A DNA stretch of 64,000 nucleotides, from NCBI GenBank assembly GCA_963650135.1, contig CAVJLG010000021.1, positions 1 to 64,000 of the forward strand, written 5' to 3'. The position numbers and the translations under genes are program-made. The notes beneath the pieces were generated by a model that searched no databases, was not told the DNA's origin, and was given only the letters and a program-made list of their open reading frames with translations. This stretch comes from HGM13006 sp963650135 (GTDB lineage: Bacteria; Bacillota; Clostridia; Oscillospirales; Oscillospiraceae). Shown here in pieces: positions 8,999 to 16,252 of this stretch (positions are counted from its first letter, which is position 1; every line of letters begins with the position of its first letter).

Positions 8999-10642
8999 AT
9001 GAAAAAGAGACAGCACCACGCTATGCTCATCATCAGTGCGCTGCTATGCCTGCTGTTATTGGCAGCCTGCGGCGAAAAAAGCACTGCTGTAACCATTACA
9101 CTGGTCAACCGCAGCGGCCAGCCCGTTTCCGAGCTCTATATTACCCCAACCACCACCGACGAATGGGGCAACACCTTGCTGGTTGAGCCGCTGGAGGACG
9201 GCGATATGCAGCAGATCGGCCTTGGCACCTATTCTAAAGAGGAGCTGGACGCCGGATTCAATATTCTGGTCTATAACACAGAGGATGAGCTGTTTTATGA
9301 CACCACCCTGGACGAACAGACCTTCTCCATTGCCGACGGAGACTATCTGGTGTTCCTGCCCACCGGCAATGAAACGTCCCTGGATATCACCGCAACATAC
9401 GACAGCAGCAAATACGACGACCTCGCAGCCGCACCCACTGAGTTTTTCTATGACTATGTGGGCAGCTGGAAGTACGACAGCCTCCCCGCCTACCTGACCA
9501 TCGACGAAGACGGCAGCTGGTACATCATGAATCTCTATGCCGAGCATGAAAACTCCGGCACCGTTACCATGAGCGAAGACATTGCCGACCTCTATCTGGA
9601 CGACGGCACCTACTATAACTCTCTCGCCCTGTCCGATGAGGTGACGCTGGCCGACGGCGACGGCAATCTGCTGATCTACAGCCCGGATATGCCCCTGCTG
9701 CCCTCTACCGCAGAGGAGCTGGATCAGTCCATCAGCTTCCCCGGCAGCTTTGCGGCAGTTTCCGTTTCCTATGCATCCTCCATGGATGTTCAGCCCAATC
9801 CCGCCTATACCGATGCGCTGTATTTCACCCCGGTTCTGGGCGACGGCACAGATGATTGCTATTCCGCCATCGCCATGCTCTTCTATCCCATCACCGGCTA
9901 TGACGAGCAGATGACTAGCGGCCTTGGTACCGCACAGCCCCAGTTGGAATCCATGCTGCAAGCGGTTCTGGGCGATCTATATGGAGATCAGCTGCTGGAA
10001 ACCGCCTCTTCCCTATCTGCCGACTGGGGCAATTACTATAGCATCACCGCCAATATCTCCGTGGCTGGCGCCGTAATGTCAGCTGACCTTGCGGATACCC
10101 TCTCCGGTACTGTGGAAATTCGTTATTACGGTCCCACCGGCTATGTTCTGGTGTCCGCAGCCCTGGCCCCGGCCCATCGAATCGATACCTATGCCGCCAT
10201 CAGCCAAAGCATGCTGAACGCCTGCACCTACACCACCGACTGGGCAACTGCGCCCAAGTCTGCCCCCGAGACGCCCGGCACCCCTGCCGCCACTGCCACC
10301 ACTGACGGTTCCGATCCCGGCGACACCAACACCCCCTATTACTGGTATGACGAGGACGGCGACATCTGGTACTGGGACGGCTACAAAAATGAATTCATCG
10401 GCTTCGGTGACAGCTATTACATCGACGATGACGGACAGTATTACGAATCCAACGATGCAGGTTGGGATTACGATGATCCGTATTATGACGATTGGTCTGA
10501 TCCCGGCGACTATGGATATTACGATGATTGGTCCGATCCCGGCGACTACGGATATTACGATGACTGGTACGACGGCGACTATTATTATGACGATTACGAC
10601 TACTATGAATACTACGACGACGGATGGGGCGATGACTTCTAA
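8999..10642 (+). CDS. Lipoprotein with Asp/Tyr-rich C-terminal repeats
   Basis: 547 residues. A lipoprotein signal peptide ends in the lipobox LLAAC (Cys 24), so the protein is likely anchored on the outer face of the membrane. No known domain is recognised in the central ~400 residues, which look like beta-rich soluble protein. From about residue 445 the composition changes to Asp, Tyr, Trp and Gly, with two 12-residue repeats (DDWSDPGDYGYY) encoded by a 36-bp tandem repeat at 10487-10558. The tail is strongly acidic and aromatic, which could suit cation or glycan binding; that is a guess. GGGAGG precedes the ATG. A strong terminator follows at 10681. Confidence 0.8.
   Translation: MKKRQHHAMLIISALLCLLLLAACGEKSTAVTITLVNRSGQPVSELYITPTTTDEWGNTLLVEPLEDGDMQQIGLGTYSKEELDAGFNILVYNTEDELFYDTTLDEQTFSIADGDYLVFLPTGNETSLDITATYDSSKYDDLAAAPTEFFYDYVGSWKYDSLPAYLTIDEDGSWYIMNLYAEHENSGTVTMSEDIADLYLDDGTYYNSLALSDEVTLADGDGNLLIYSPDMPLLPSTAEELDQSISFPGSFAAVSVSYASSMDVQPNPAYTDALYFTPVLGDGTDDCYSAIAMLFYPITGYDEQMTSGLGTAQPQLESMLQAVLGDLYGDQLLETASSLSADWGNYYSITANISVAGAVMSADLADTLSGTVEIRYYGPTGYVLVSAALAPAHRIDTYAAISQSMLNACTYTTDWATAPKSAPETPGTPAATATTDGSDPGDTNTPYYWYDEDGDIWYWDGYKNEFIGFGDSYYIDDDGQYYESNDAGWDYDDPYYDDWSDPGDYGYYDDWSDPGDYGYYDDWYDGDYYYDDYDYYEYYDDGWGDDF
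10487..10558 (+). repeat. Two 36-bp tandem repeats inside the lipoprotein gene
   Basis: Positions 10487-10522 and 10523-10558 match at all but a few, mostly synonymous, bases. Each encodes a 12-residue Asp/Tyr-rich unit, and a degenerate third unit follows. The copy number could change by slippage. Confidence 0.8.
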
Positions 10643-10680
10643 CATTCTCCAAATTCCTTTTCCATACTAAGCCCCATGCG

Positions 10681-10712
10681 AAAGACCTGCCGGATGTTCC
10701 GACAGGTCTTTT
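10681..10712. terminator. Bidirectional intrinsic terminator
   Basis: The stem AAAGACCTG..CGGA pairs with TCCG..CAGGTCTTTT with one mismatch. It sits between two convergent genes, the lipoprotein ending at 10642 and the reductase ending at 10731, and can serve both. The T-run is better on the plus strand. Confidence 0.8.
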
Positions 10713-10730
10713 GTCCGTTGTGGAAAAGTT

Positions 10731-12713
10731 TTAGATATTGCTGGCCGTTACATAGGCGCTGCGGTTGGTGGTCTGAATAGTACCGGGCTTCCGGCAATCG
10801 CCCACCATGTAGAAGCCGGGGTTGGTGCCATAGAAGCTCAATGCCTCGTCGGTCTTACTGCGCATGCCAACGGAGAGAATCACGGACTCCGCAGGCAGGT
10901 CATGGTCCACGCCGTCCTTGTCGGTGTAGGTCACATGATCCGCTGCAATTTCCTTGGCAGTAGCGTTCAGCACATAATGGAAGGTGGGAATGGCCTCCCA
11001 GGCGTCGGTGAACATGGAGCGGTAGTGCATCACCGTGGTATCCGCCGCCAGCTGATCCCGCATCTCGATAACGGTGACGTTCTTCCCCTGCTGGGCCAGG
11101 AACATGCCGGTTTCCACACCGACCTCGCCGCCGCCAATGACTACAACGTTCTGACCGATTTTCTCAGAATGCATAATCGCGTCGGTGGCAACAGTGACAT
11201 TCTCGCCCGTTGCGCCGGGGATGGGCGGGATCACAGGCTGTGCGCCCACTGCAGCAATGACCGCATCATACCGATCCGCCACCATCTCTGGGGTGGCCGT
11301 GGTATTCAGCACCACATGAATACCCTTCTTCTCCACCTGATGAATCAGATAGTTCTTGTAGTCCTTGAGGGTCCATTTAAAGGGAACATAGTCTGCGTGC
11401 TTAATCGCGCCGCCCAGCTTGTCCTCCTTCTCATAAATGGTAACCTTGTGGCCTCGATCCGCCAAATACAGCGCCGTGCGCATACCGCCGGGACCGCCGC
11501 CAATTACCGCAATCTGCTTGCTCTTCCCGGGCTCCTTCTGAAGGAACTTGTCCACCACCTCAAAGCCGAACTTGGGGTTTACTGAGCAGCAGGTGGTCAT
11601 GATGTCGTTCTTGCCACGGCCATGACATTTGTTGCAGCGCAGGCAGGGCACCAGATCATCGGCACGATCCTCATAGAGCAGGTCACCGTAGTTGGGGTTG
11701 GAGATCCACGCCCGGGCCATGGCTACCATGTCCAGCTTGCCCTCCGCAATGGCCTTCTCCGCCATCTCCGGATAGAACCAGCCGCCCACATTGGAAACCA
11801 CAAAGTCCAGGTTCTCCTTCTTAATCCGCTCGGTCAGCGCCAGGAACGGCACAGGATTCAGCTCAAAGGGAATGGGATGGTTATAATCGCCATCGGCTGC
11901 ACGAACCTGAACAATATCCACATACTTCTGCGCCTTCTTCAGGAACTCAATCCCCTCTTCTATGGTATAGCCGCCCTTGGGCTCTTCGGCGGAGAACTGA
12001 ATCTCAATGAGCATGTCGTTGCCCGCAACCTTCTTAATCTCCTCCAGCATCAGAAGCGGGAACCGACATCGGTTCTCAAAGCTGCCGCCGAACTCGTCCG
12101 TACGGAAGTTGGTGAGCGGAGAAAGCAGCTGGCCGGGCACCTGGGCACGGTAGCTCATGTGGATGGTTACCGCGTCAAAGCCCAGGCGCTTATACAGGGC
12201 AGTCCGCTGACCATAGCTCTTTGCAATTTTATAGAGGTTCTCGGTGGGCACGTCGTCGCCGATGCTGCCGCTCATGCCGGAGCTGTCGGTAACGGGGCCC
12301 TTGGGGTTGGCGTCCACGGCCTCGATCTCGCCGTTCTCGTTCTCATAGCGATAAGTACGATTGGCGGAGAACAGGGAGCCGCTGACGATGGAGCCGGTGT
12401 AGTGCATGGCCTCCACCATCTCCACCATGTAGTTCTGACATTTGGCGTTGCGCATGTCGAACTCCGGGAAATGGGACATATCCAGCGTGTCGGGCAGCGG
12501 GGGCATCTGGTAAGTATCCTCCACACCGGCAAAGGTCACAAAGGCAGCACCAGTGCGGGCACGGCCGATAAAATGTGCCATGGTGCCCTCAGCAGGGTAC
12601 TCCTCGGGGCCCTGGGAAAAATGGGGCAGCGAGTTGGAAGACTGCATGCGGTTTTTCAGAACAAACTTGCCGATTTTAATGGGGGCAAGCAGATGGGGGT
12701 ATGCGTTTGTCAT
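10731..12713 (-). CDS. NADH:flavin oxidoreductase, old yellow enzyme / dienoyl-CoA reductase type
   Basis: 660 residues in the order of 2,4-dienoyl-CoA reductase, trimethylamine dehydrogenase and the bile-acid enzymes BaiCD/BaiH. It has an N-terminal FMN-binding TIM barrel (residues 1-340), a 4Fe-4S cysteine cluster (CLRCNKC..., near residue 348), and a C-terminal FAD/NAD(P) module with two GXGXXG motifs: VIGGGPGG near 390 and VVIGGGEVGVETG near 515. Such enzymes move electrons from NAD(P)H through FAD, the Fe-S cluster and FMN to reduce an alkene conjugated to a carbonyl. The usual family HMAHGYLLxQF segment reads HMSYRAQVPGQLL here, so the active site is atypical and the substrate cannot be called. 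It has its own promoter (12762-12790) and is monocistronic. Confidence 0.88.
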   Translation of the reverse strand: MTNAYPHLLAPIKIGKFVLKNRMQSSNSLPHFSQGPEEYPAEGTMAHFIGRARTGAAFVTFAGVEDTYQMPPLPDTLDMSHFPEFDMRNAKCQNYMVEMVEAMHYTGSIVSGSLFSANRTYRYENENGEIEAVDANPKGPVTDSSGMSGSIGDDVPTENLYKIAKSYGQRTALYKRLGFDAVTIHMSYRAQVPGQLLSPLTNFRTDEFGGSFENRCRFPLLMLEEIKKVAGNDMLIEIQFSAEEPKGGYTIEEGIEFLKKAQKYVDIVQVRAADGDYNHPIPFELNPVPFLALTERIKKENLDFVVSNVGGWFYPEMAEKAIAEGKLDMVAMARAWISNPNYGDLLYEDRADDLVPCLRCNKCHGRGKNDIMTTCCSVNPKFGFEVVDKFLQKEPGKSKQIAVIGGGPGGMRTALYLADRGHKVTIYEKEDKLGGAIKHADYVPFKWTLKDYKNYLIHQVEKKGIHVVLNTTATPEMVADRYDAVIAAVGAQPVIPPIPGATGENVTVATDAIMHSEKIGQNVVVIGGGEVGVETGMFLAQQGKNVTVIEMRDQLAADTTVMHYRSMFTDAWEAIPTFHYVLNATAKEIAADHVTYTDKDGVDHDLPAESVILSVGMRSKTDEALSFYGTNPGFYMVGDCRKPGTIQTTNRSAYVTASNI

Positions 12714-12761
12714 AAAATTCCCTCCTGTTTTGGTGATTTTGCGGTTGTTCGTATACTATGT

Positions 12762-12790
12762 ATTATATCGGATGGGTAGATTGATGTCAA
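12762..12790 (-). promoter_or_regulatory. Promoter of the flavin oxidoreductase gene
   Basis: TTGACA and TATAAT lie exactly 17 bases apart on the minus strand. The -10 box ends 49 bases from the start codon. It matches the housekeeping sigma consensus fully. Confidence 0.85.
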
Positions 12791-12819
12791 ATTGATTCTA
12801 CATTGTATCCGCGCCGTAA

Positions 12820-12848
12820 TTGACAAATATTTACGCAGATGGTATGAT
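12820..12848 (+). promoter_or_regulatory. Promoter of the lipoprotein gene at 12886
   Basis: TTGACA and TATGAT are separated by 17 bases. The -10 box ends 37 bases before the chosen ATG and lies upstream of its ribosome site, which also argues against the in-frame start at 12820. Confidence 0.8.
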
Positions 12849-12885
12849 GCAGTTACATAGGCACTTTATGAATGGAGGGTTGGAA

Positions 12886-14004
12886 ATGAAACGGATTCTT
12901 ATAATGTTAATATGTTTTGCACTGCTCAGTGGCTGCGGTGTCAAACATGCGGACAATCTGTCCTCTGTTGCGTCTGCTGTTCAATTCGAACAAGCCTATA
13001 TCCCTGCATTTTATGAAACTGACTTGTCCGCTGATGTTGCCATGGTGTCAAACGGCAGTGAAATTGCCGCCATGGCAGAACCGGATGATAAAAACTACGC
13101 CGGAAAGCTATTTCACATTTCCGTTGATTCCAATTCCGTCCATATGGAGGAAATTGCAGACTTTCCGGATTACACTGAACCTGCCCTTTGGGGTATGGAT
13201 TCCGACGGCAGTCTTTGGCTCAGTGGTGTGCAAAACGATGCCTGTTTTCTGCTCCATACCGATTCTGCCGGCAACACTCAAATGCAGCTGAACCTCAACG
13301 AACAAGGCGACATCTATGCCGTCCGCTCTTTTGCCTGTGATGCTGACTATATTTATCTCACGGTGGAATGTGCCCGCGAAAGCACTCTGGGCATTCGCAA
13401 TGCTTATGACGCACTGTTTGTTTACACCAAATCCGGCGAATTTGTCACTTCCAAATACTTCGAGGAAATCAAAGCCGAAACACTGGGCTTTTTGAACGTA
13501 GAAGAGGACTGGATGGATGATCTTGATACGGAAGAAGCACTTCCGGGCGAACTATTTGCCGGGCAAATCAAAGACAACTATCGCTTTGTAACCCTATCGA
13601 ATCAGGAGGTTGGTATGCTCATCGAGCGCCGAGCCCCCATTGGAACCGAAACCTATCATATTCTCTGCACTGTAACCCCTGGCACCCTGGAGGTTACGCC
13701 AAAGTTTGGCTATGAAGTTGAGGTTTCCGAAACTCTGGTGATGAACTTTCCGATAGCCGGTGCAAAGACGGACTATGACCTGCTGGTATGGGAGTCCAGA
13801 GGAATTTATGGGGTAGACATGAATGCACAGGAATACATAGAAGTAGAAAGTTGGACGGAGCTTTCTACCGATGATGAGCCCATATCGATGGACAATCTGA
13901 ACCAAAGCGCCGTAGGGCTCTCCAATGGCTGCCTCGTTTTTGAACGTTATAATGGTTACACGGGCAAGTATTCCTTTGCAGTTCTGACGCCAGCAACCAA
14001 TTAA
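12886..14004 (+). CDS. Lipoprotein of unknown function
   Basis: 372 residues. The start ATG at 12886 follows GGAGGG by 8 bases; an in-frame codon at 12820 lies inside the -35 promoter box and is rejected. A short signal peptide (MKRILIMLICFALLSGC) carries the lipobox LLSGC, so it should be membrane-anchored and extracellular. The rest has repeating short beta-strand segments (for example ALWGMDSDGSLWLSG), suggestive of a beta-propeller, but the fold is my guess. The family is not recognised. It is monocistronic and followed by a long hairpin at 14012. Confidence 0.75.
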   Translation: MKRILIMLICFALLSGCGVKHADNLSSVASAVQFEQAYIPAFYETDLSADVAMVSNGSEIAAMAEPDDKNYAGKLFHISVDSNSVHMEEIADFPDYTEPALWGMDSDGSLWLSGVQNDACFLLHTDSAGNTQMQLNLNEQGDIYAVRSFACDADYIYLTVECARESTLGIRNAYDALFVYTKSGEFVTSKYFEEIKAETLGFLNVEEDWMDDLDTEEALPGELFAGQIKDNYRFVTLSNQEVGMLIERRAPIGTETYHILCTVTPGTLEVTPKFGYEVEVSETLVMNFPIAGAKTDYDLLVWESRGIYGVDMNAQEYIEVESWTELSTDDEPISMDNLNQSAVGLSNGCLVFERYNGYTGKYSFAVLTPATN

Positions 14005-14011
14005 CTGAACA

Positions 14012-14054
14012 GATATGACAAAACCACAACCAAACATCGTGGTTTTGTCATATC
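14012..14054. terminator. Hairpin between convergent genes
   Basis: A perfect 16-bp stem, GATATGACAAAACCAC paired with GTGGTTTTGTCATATC, has an 11-base loop. It separates the lipoprotein gene from the leftward Nudix operon. No T-run follows on either side, so termination may rely on the stem alone. Confidence 0.6.
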
Positions 14055-14073
14055 ACGCATTCTGAACATTACG

Positions 14074-14532
14074 TTACAGTATCCGATGCCCCCAGCTTCC
14101 ATCCTTATTATAATAGTAATAAAACTCTGTCCGGTCATCGGACTCAAAAATCTCGATCATTTCGTCCATATCGGTTGCCAGCTTGCAGTGCCTGAGCTGC
14201 TCCCGGGGCATCCAATAGACCTCCCCCTCCTCCGAGGAACGGATGGTGCCGGAAAACCGGTTGGTCTTGAAAAACAGCACCACATAGCGCACGTCCTCCT
14301 TCTCGTACCACTGCTTGATGCCGCAGAGCACAGGATGCTCGATGTCCAGCCCAGTTTCCTCCTTGACCTCCCGAATTACCGAGGACACAAAGGACTCGCC
14401 GTGCTCCACATGGCCGCCCGGGAAGGTGATGCCGGGCCACTCCGGCTTGCAGCGGTCCTCCACCAGCACATTTCCGTTATCATCGTAGACCATGCACATA
14501 TTGGTCAGGATCGTCATTTCTTCATGGGACAT
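14074..14532 (-). CDS. Nudix hydrolase
   Basis: 152 residues. The Nudix box GX5EX7REUXEEXGU is complete (GGHVEHGESF...REVKEETGL, residues ~39-61). The Nudix fold hydrolyses a nucleoside diphosphate linked to another group; the N-terminal TNMCMVYDDNGNVLVEDR resembles 8-oxo-dGTP-cleaving MutT-like members, but the substrate is not proven. Start ATG 14532 follows AGGAG. It is the third gene of a GNAT-MazG-Nudix operon. Together with the MazG-like enzyme upstream it suggests a nucleotide-pool clean-up role. Confidence 0.85.
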   Translation of the reverse strand: MSHEEMTILTNMCMVYDDNGNVLVEDRCKPEWPGITFPGGHVEHGESFVSSVIREVKEETGLDIEHPVLCGIKQWYEKEDVRYVVLFFKTNRFSGTIRSSEEGEVYWMPREQLRHCKLATDMDEMIEIFESDDRTEFYYYYNKDGSWGHRIL

Positions 14533-14548
14533 TTGGGGTACTCCTCTC

Positions 14549-14881
14549 TCACCAGCGGGTCATATTTCGCTGGAATTTTTCTGTATAGGCTTTTTTCAGT
14601 TCCTCGGCGGTAATGCCATAGCACAGTAGAACGTCGTTGTAGTACATGAGTACATCTGCCAGCTCCTCCACAAGGTCTTTTCGATGCTCTGGATTTTGCG
14701 TTGCCTCCTCCCAACCGTTTTTCTTAACAACATCGATTACCTCGCCGATTTCGCCGATCATCCACAGGATTTTGTTCTGACCCACTTCGGGCGAAACGCC
14801 CTCCCAGGTGTCCTTGTATTTTTCCTGCAATGAGGTCTGCATGGCAAGCATTTCGTTGATGGTAAAATCTTTGGATTGCAT
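14549..14881 (-). CDS. MazG-like nucleotide pyrophosphohydrolase
   Basis: 110 residues, all-alpha. The MazG/dUTPase-like metal-binding helices are visible as GEIGEVIDVVKK (residues ~43-54) and ELADVLMYYND (~73-83), giving the EXXE...EXXD pattern. Such enzymes cleave (d)NTPs to the monophosphate and pyrophosphate. The start follows AAGGAG by 9 bases. It lies 3 bases downstream of the acetyltransferase gene and 16 bases upstream of the Nudix gene, so translation is probably coupled. The precise nucleotide substrate is unknown. Confidence 0.8.
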   Translation of the reverse strand: MQSKDFTINEMLAMQTSLQEKYKDTWEGVSPEVGQNKILWMIGEIGEVIDVVKKNGWEEATQNPEHRKDLVEELADVLMYYNDVLLCYGITAEELKKAYTEKFQRNMTRW

Positions 14882-14884
14882 ATT

Positions 14885-15310
14885 TCAAAACTCCTTCAAA
14901 AATCGAATCTGCCGTTTTTCCGTTGTATAGCCAATATGCCGGTAAAACCCATGGGCATTGGTTCTGGTAGCTCCTGAATTCAGCCGAACCCCAGTTGCGC
15001 CGATTTCCTTTGCCCAGTTCTCCGCCGCATCCATCAGCGCTTTTCCAATTCCCTGCCCGCAGCTGGATTCCCGTACCGCAAGTCCGAGAATATTCACAAG
15101 CGGCGCAAAATAAACCGCTTCATACACTTGGGGCTCAACAAATCCTACCACGTCGCCGTCTGTCTTCGCAACAAACAACCGTGCATGACTTCGATCCAGC
15201 GCCGCAATATTCCGTGCTATCATCTCCGGTGCGCAATGGTAGCCCAGTCCTTCGGCCGTAATTTCGGCAATGGCTACGCAATCTTCCGGCCTTGCTTCAC
15301 AGATTATCAT
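14885..15310 (-). CDS. GNAT-family N-acetyltransferase
   Basis: 141 residues. The acetyl-CoA-binding motif A is ILGLAVRESSCGQGIGKALM (residues ~75-94), with the R/Q-x-x-G-x-G/A core. Upstream, ARLFVAKTDGDVVGFV is the typical beta2-beta3 hairpin. The start ATG at 15310 follows AAGGGGG by 8 bases; the in-frame ATG at 15337 lies before that ribosome site. The acceptor substrate is unknown. It is the first gene of the operon with the MazG-like and Nudix genes. Confidence 0.8.
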   Translation of the reverse strand: MIICEARPEDCVAIAEITAEGLGYHCAPEMIARNIAALDRSHARLFVAKTDGDVVGFVEPQVYEAVYFAPLVNILGLAVRESSCGQGIGKALMDAAENWAKEIGATGVRLNSGATRTNAHGFYRHIGYTTEKRQIRFLKEF

Positions 15311-15496
15311 ATGATGTGCCCCCTTCTCTCTTGGCAATTATTCTGTCCTATCTTCTCTCCAATCTAGCTAATTTTACTATAAATCCCGCCCCGATTCAAC
15401 CAAACCATATCATTATTCCACAACAATCGTGCAGTTTCTCCTTCATTTTTGTCATCTTTTGTAGTTAGTCCCGTCAAACTCGCACAAATTCCGTTG

Positions 15497-15510
15497 TTAG
15501 CTGTAGCTAA
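15497..15510. promoter_or_regulatory. Inverted repeat upstream of feo (TTAGCT-GT-AGCTAA)
   Basis: A perfect 6-bp inverted repeat with a 2-base spacer lies 47 bases upstream of the feo -35 box. TTAG/CTAA half-sites recall the DtxR/IdeR operator, and a DtxR-family gene is in the same cluster. It is a candidate distal operator. Confidence 0.4.
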
Positions 15511-15544
15511 TGATTTGTACACTTCGAACAAAAAGTAAAAAAGT

Positions 15545-15556
15545 TAGCCTAGGCTA
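15545..15556. promoter_or_regulatory. DtxR-like operator abutting the feo -35 box
   Basis: TAGCCTAGGCTA is a perfect 12-bp palindrome ending one base before TTGACA. The stretch GTTAGCCTA is identical to nine bases of the DtxR/IdeR consensus. Binding here would block RNA polymerase. Confidence 0.6.
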
Positions 15557-15585
15557 TTGACATCTGCCTAGGAAAGGCGTATGAT
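15557..15585 (+). promoter_or_regulatory. Promoter of the feo operon
   Basis: TTGACA and TATGAT are 17 bases apart. The -10 box ends 148 bases before the first feoA, leaving a long leader. Operator-like repeats flank it on both sides. Confidence 0.8.
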
Positions 15586-15592
15586 TTGGGTC

Positions 15593-15610
15593 GGTTAGAG
15601 AATTCTAACC
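15593..15610. promoter_or_regulatory. DtxR-like operator at the feo transcription start
   Basis: GGTTAGA and TCTAACC are perfect inverted 7-mers around GAAT and cover the expected start site. GGTTAG/CTAACC are the half-sites of the DtxR-type iron operator. Iron-bound repressor here would shut off the operon. Confidence 0.6.
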
Positions 15611-15733
15611 TATAACTTACACTTTTGGTTAGTACATTCTAATTATAGAAGCCTAATTATATAGTTGTATGCCGCTAATTAGGGCTGTGTAATCAGAATG
15701 GACCACCCCATAAAAACTAGGAAGGTGAATGCT

Positions 15734-15946
15734 ATGATGCCGCTGACATTGATCGGCGAAGGCGAAGAAGCCATGGTACGCAGAGTTGGTGGAAACACTG
15801 AAGTGCAGCACCATCTGGAAAACCTGGGCTTTGTTCCCGGGAGCACCGTGAAAGTCATTACCATGATGGGCGGAAATCTAATCGTCCAGGTAAAAGAAGC
15901 GCGTGTTGCCATCAGTAGTGAAATGGCGCAGAAGATCATGGTTTGA
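15734..15946 (+). CDS. feoA: FeoA family protein (first copy)
   Basis: 70 residues, an SH3-like FeoA protein (MMPLTLIGEGEEAMVRRV, then LGFVPGSTVKVITMMGGNL). FeoA is a small cytosolic partner of the ferrous iron transporter FeoB. The start ATG at 15734 follows AAGGTG at 7 bases and begins with two Met codons; upstream in-frame codons from 15698 lack a ribosome site. It is the first of two feoA genes, 33 bases before the second. Expression should respond to iron through the DtxR-like sites upstream. Confidence 0.9.
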   Translation: MMPLTLIGEGEEAMVRRVGGNTEVQHHLENLGFVPGSTVKVITMMGGNLIVQVKEARVAISSEMAQKIMV

Positions 15947-15979
15947 TCTTCCGGGCAAGAGATAAAGGAGGAATTTTTG

Positions 15980-16201
15980 ATGAAAACCCTGAAAACCGCC
16001 AAGGTCGGAGAGACGGTTACCGTCGTAAAGCTCCACGGCGAGGGCGCAATCAAGCGCCGTATCATGGACATGGGCATCACCAAAGGCACCCAGGTTTACA
16101 TCCGTAAGGTAGCACCCCTGGGCGACCCCATTGAGGTCACCGTCCGCAGCTATGAGCTTTCCCTCCGGAAGGCCGACGCAGAAATGGTTGAAGTGCAGTA
16201 A
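15980..16201 (+). CDS. feoA: FeoA family protein (second copy)
   Basis: 73 residues. It has the standard FeoA pattern VGETVTVVKLHGEGAIKRR, then MGITKGTQVYIRKVAPLGDP and a C-terminal SLRKADAEMVEV. The start ATG follows AGGAGG by 7 bases; the TTG one codon earlier is less likely. It is followed 51 bases later by feoB. Two unequal FeoA copies before FeoB are common in Clostridia; the two are divergent, so they probably have different roles. Confidence 0.93.
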   Translation: MKTLKTAKVGETVTVVKLHGEGAIKRRIMDMGITKGTQVYIRKVAPLGDPIEVTVRSYELSLRKADAEMVEVQ

Positions 16202-16252
16202 TCAGCCACAGTTTCTTAGACAATATGAATCTGGAAAGAGAGGAATCATATT

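Noticed and set aside
10487..10558. Short direct repeats as a possible CRISPR array
   Set aside because: The units are adjacent without spacers and encode a protein repeat in frame.
10395..10652. Arg/His/Asn-rich frame on the minus strand
   Set aside because: It is produced by reading the Asp/Tyr repeat codons backwards.
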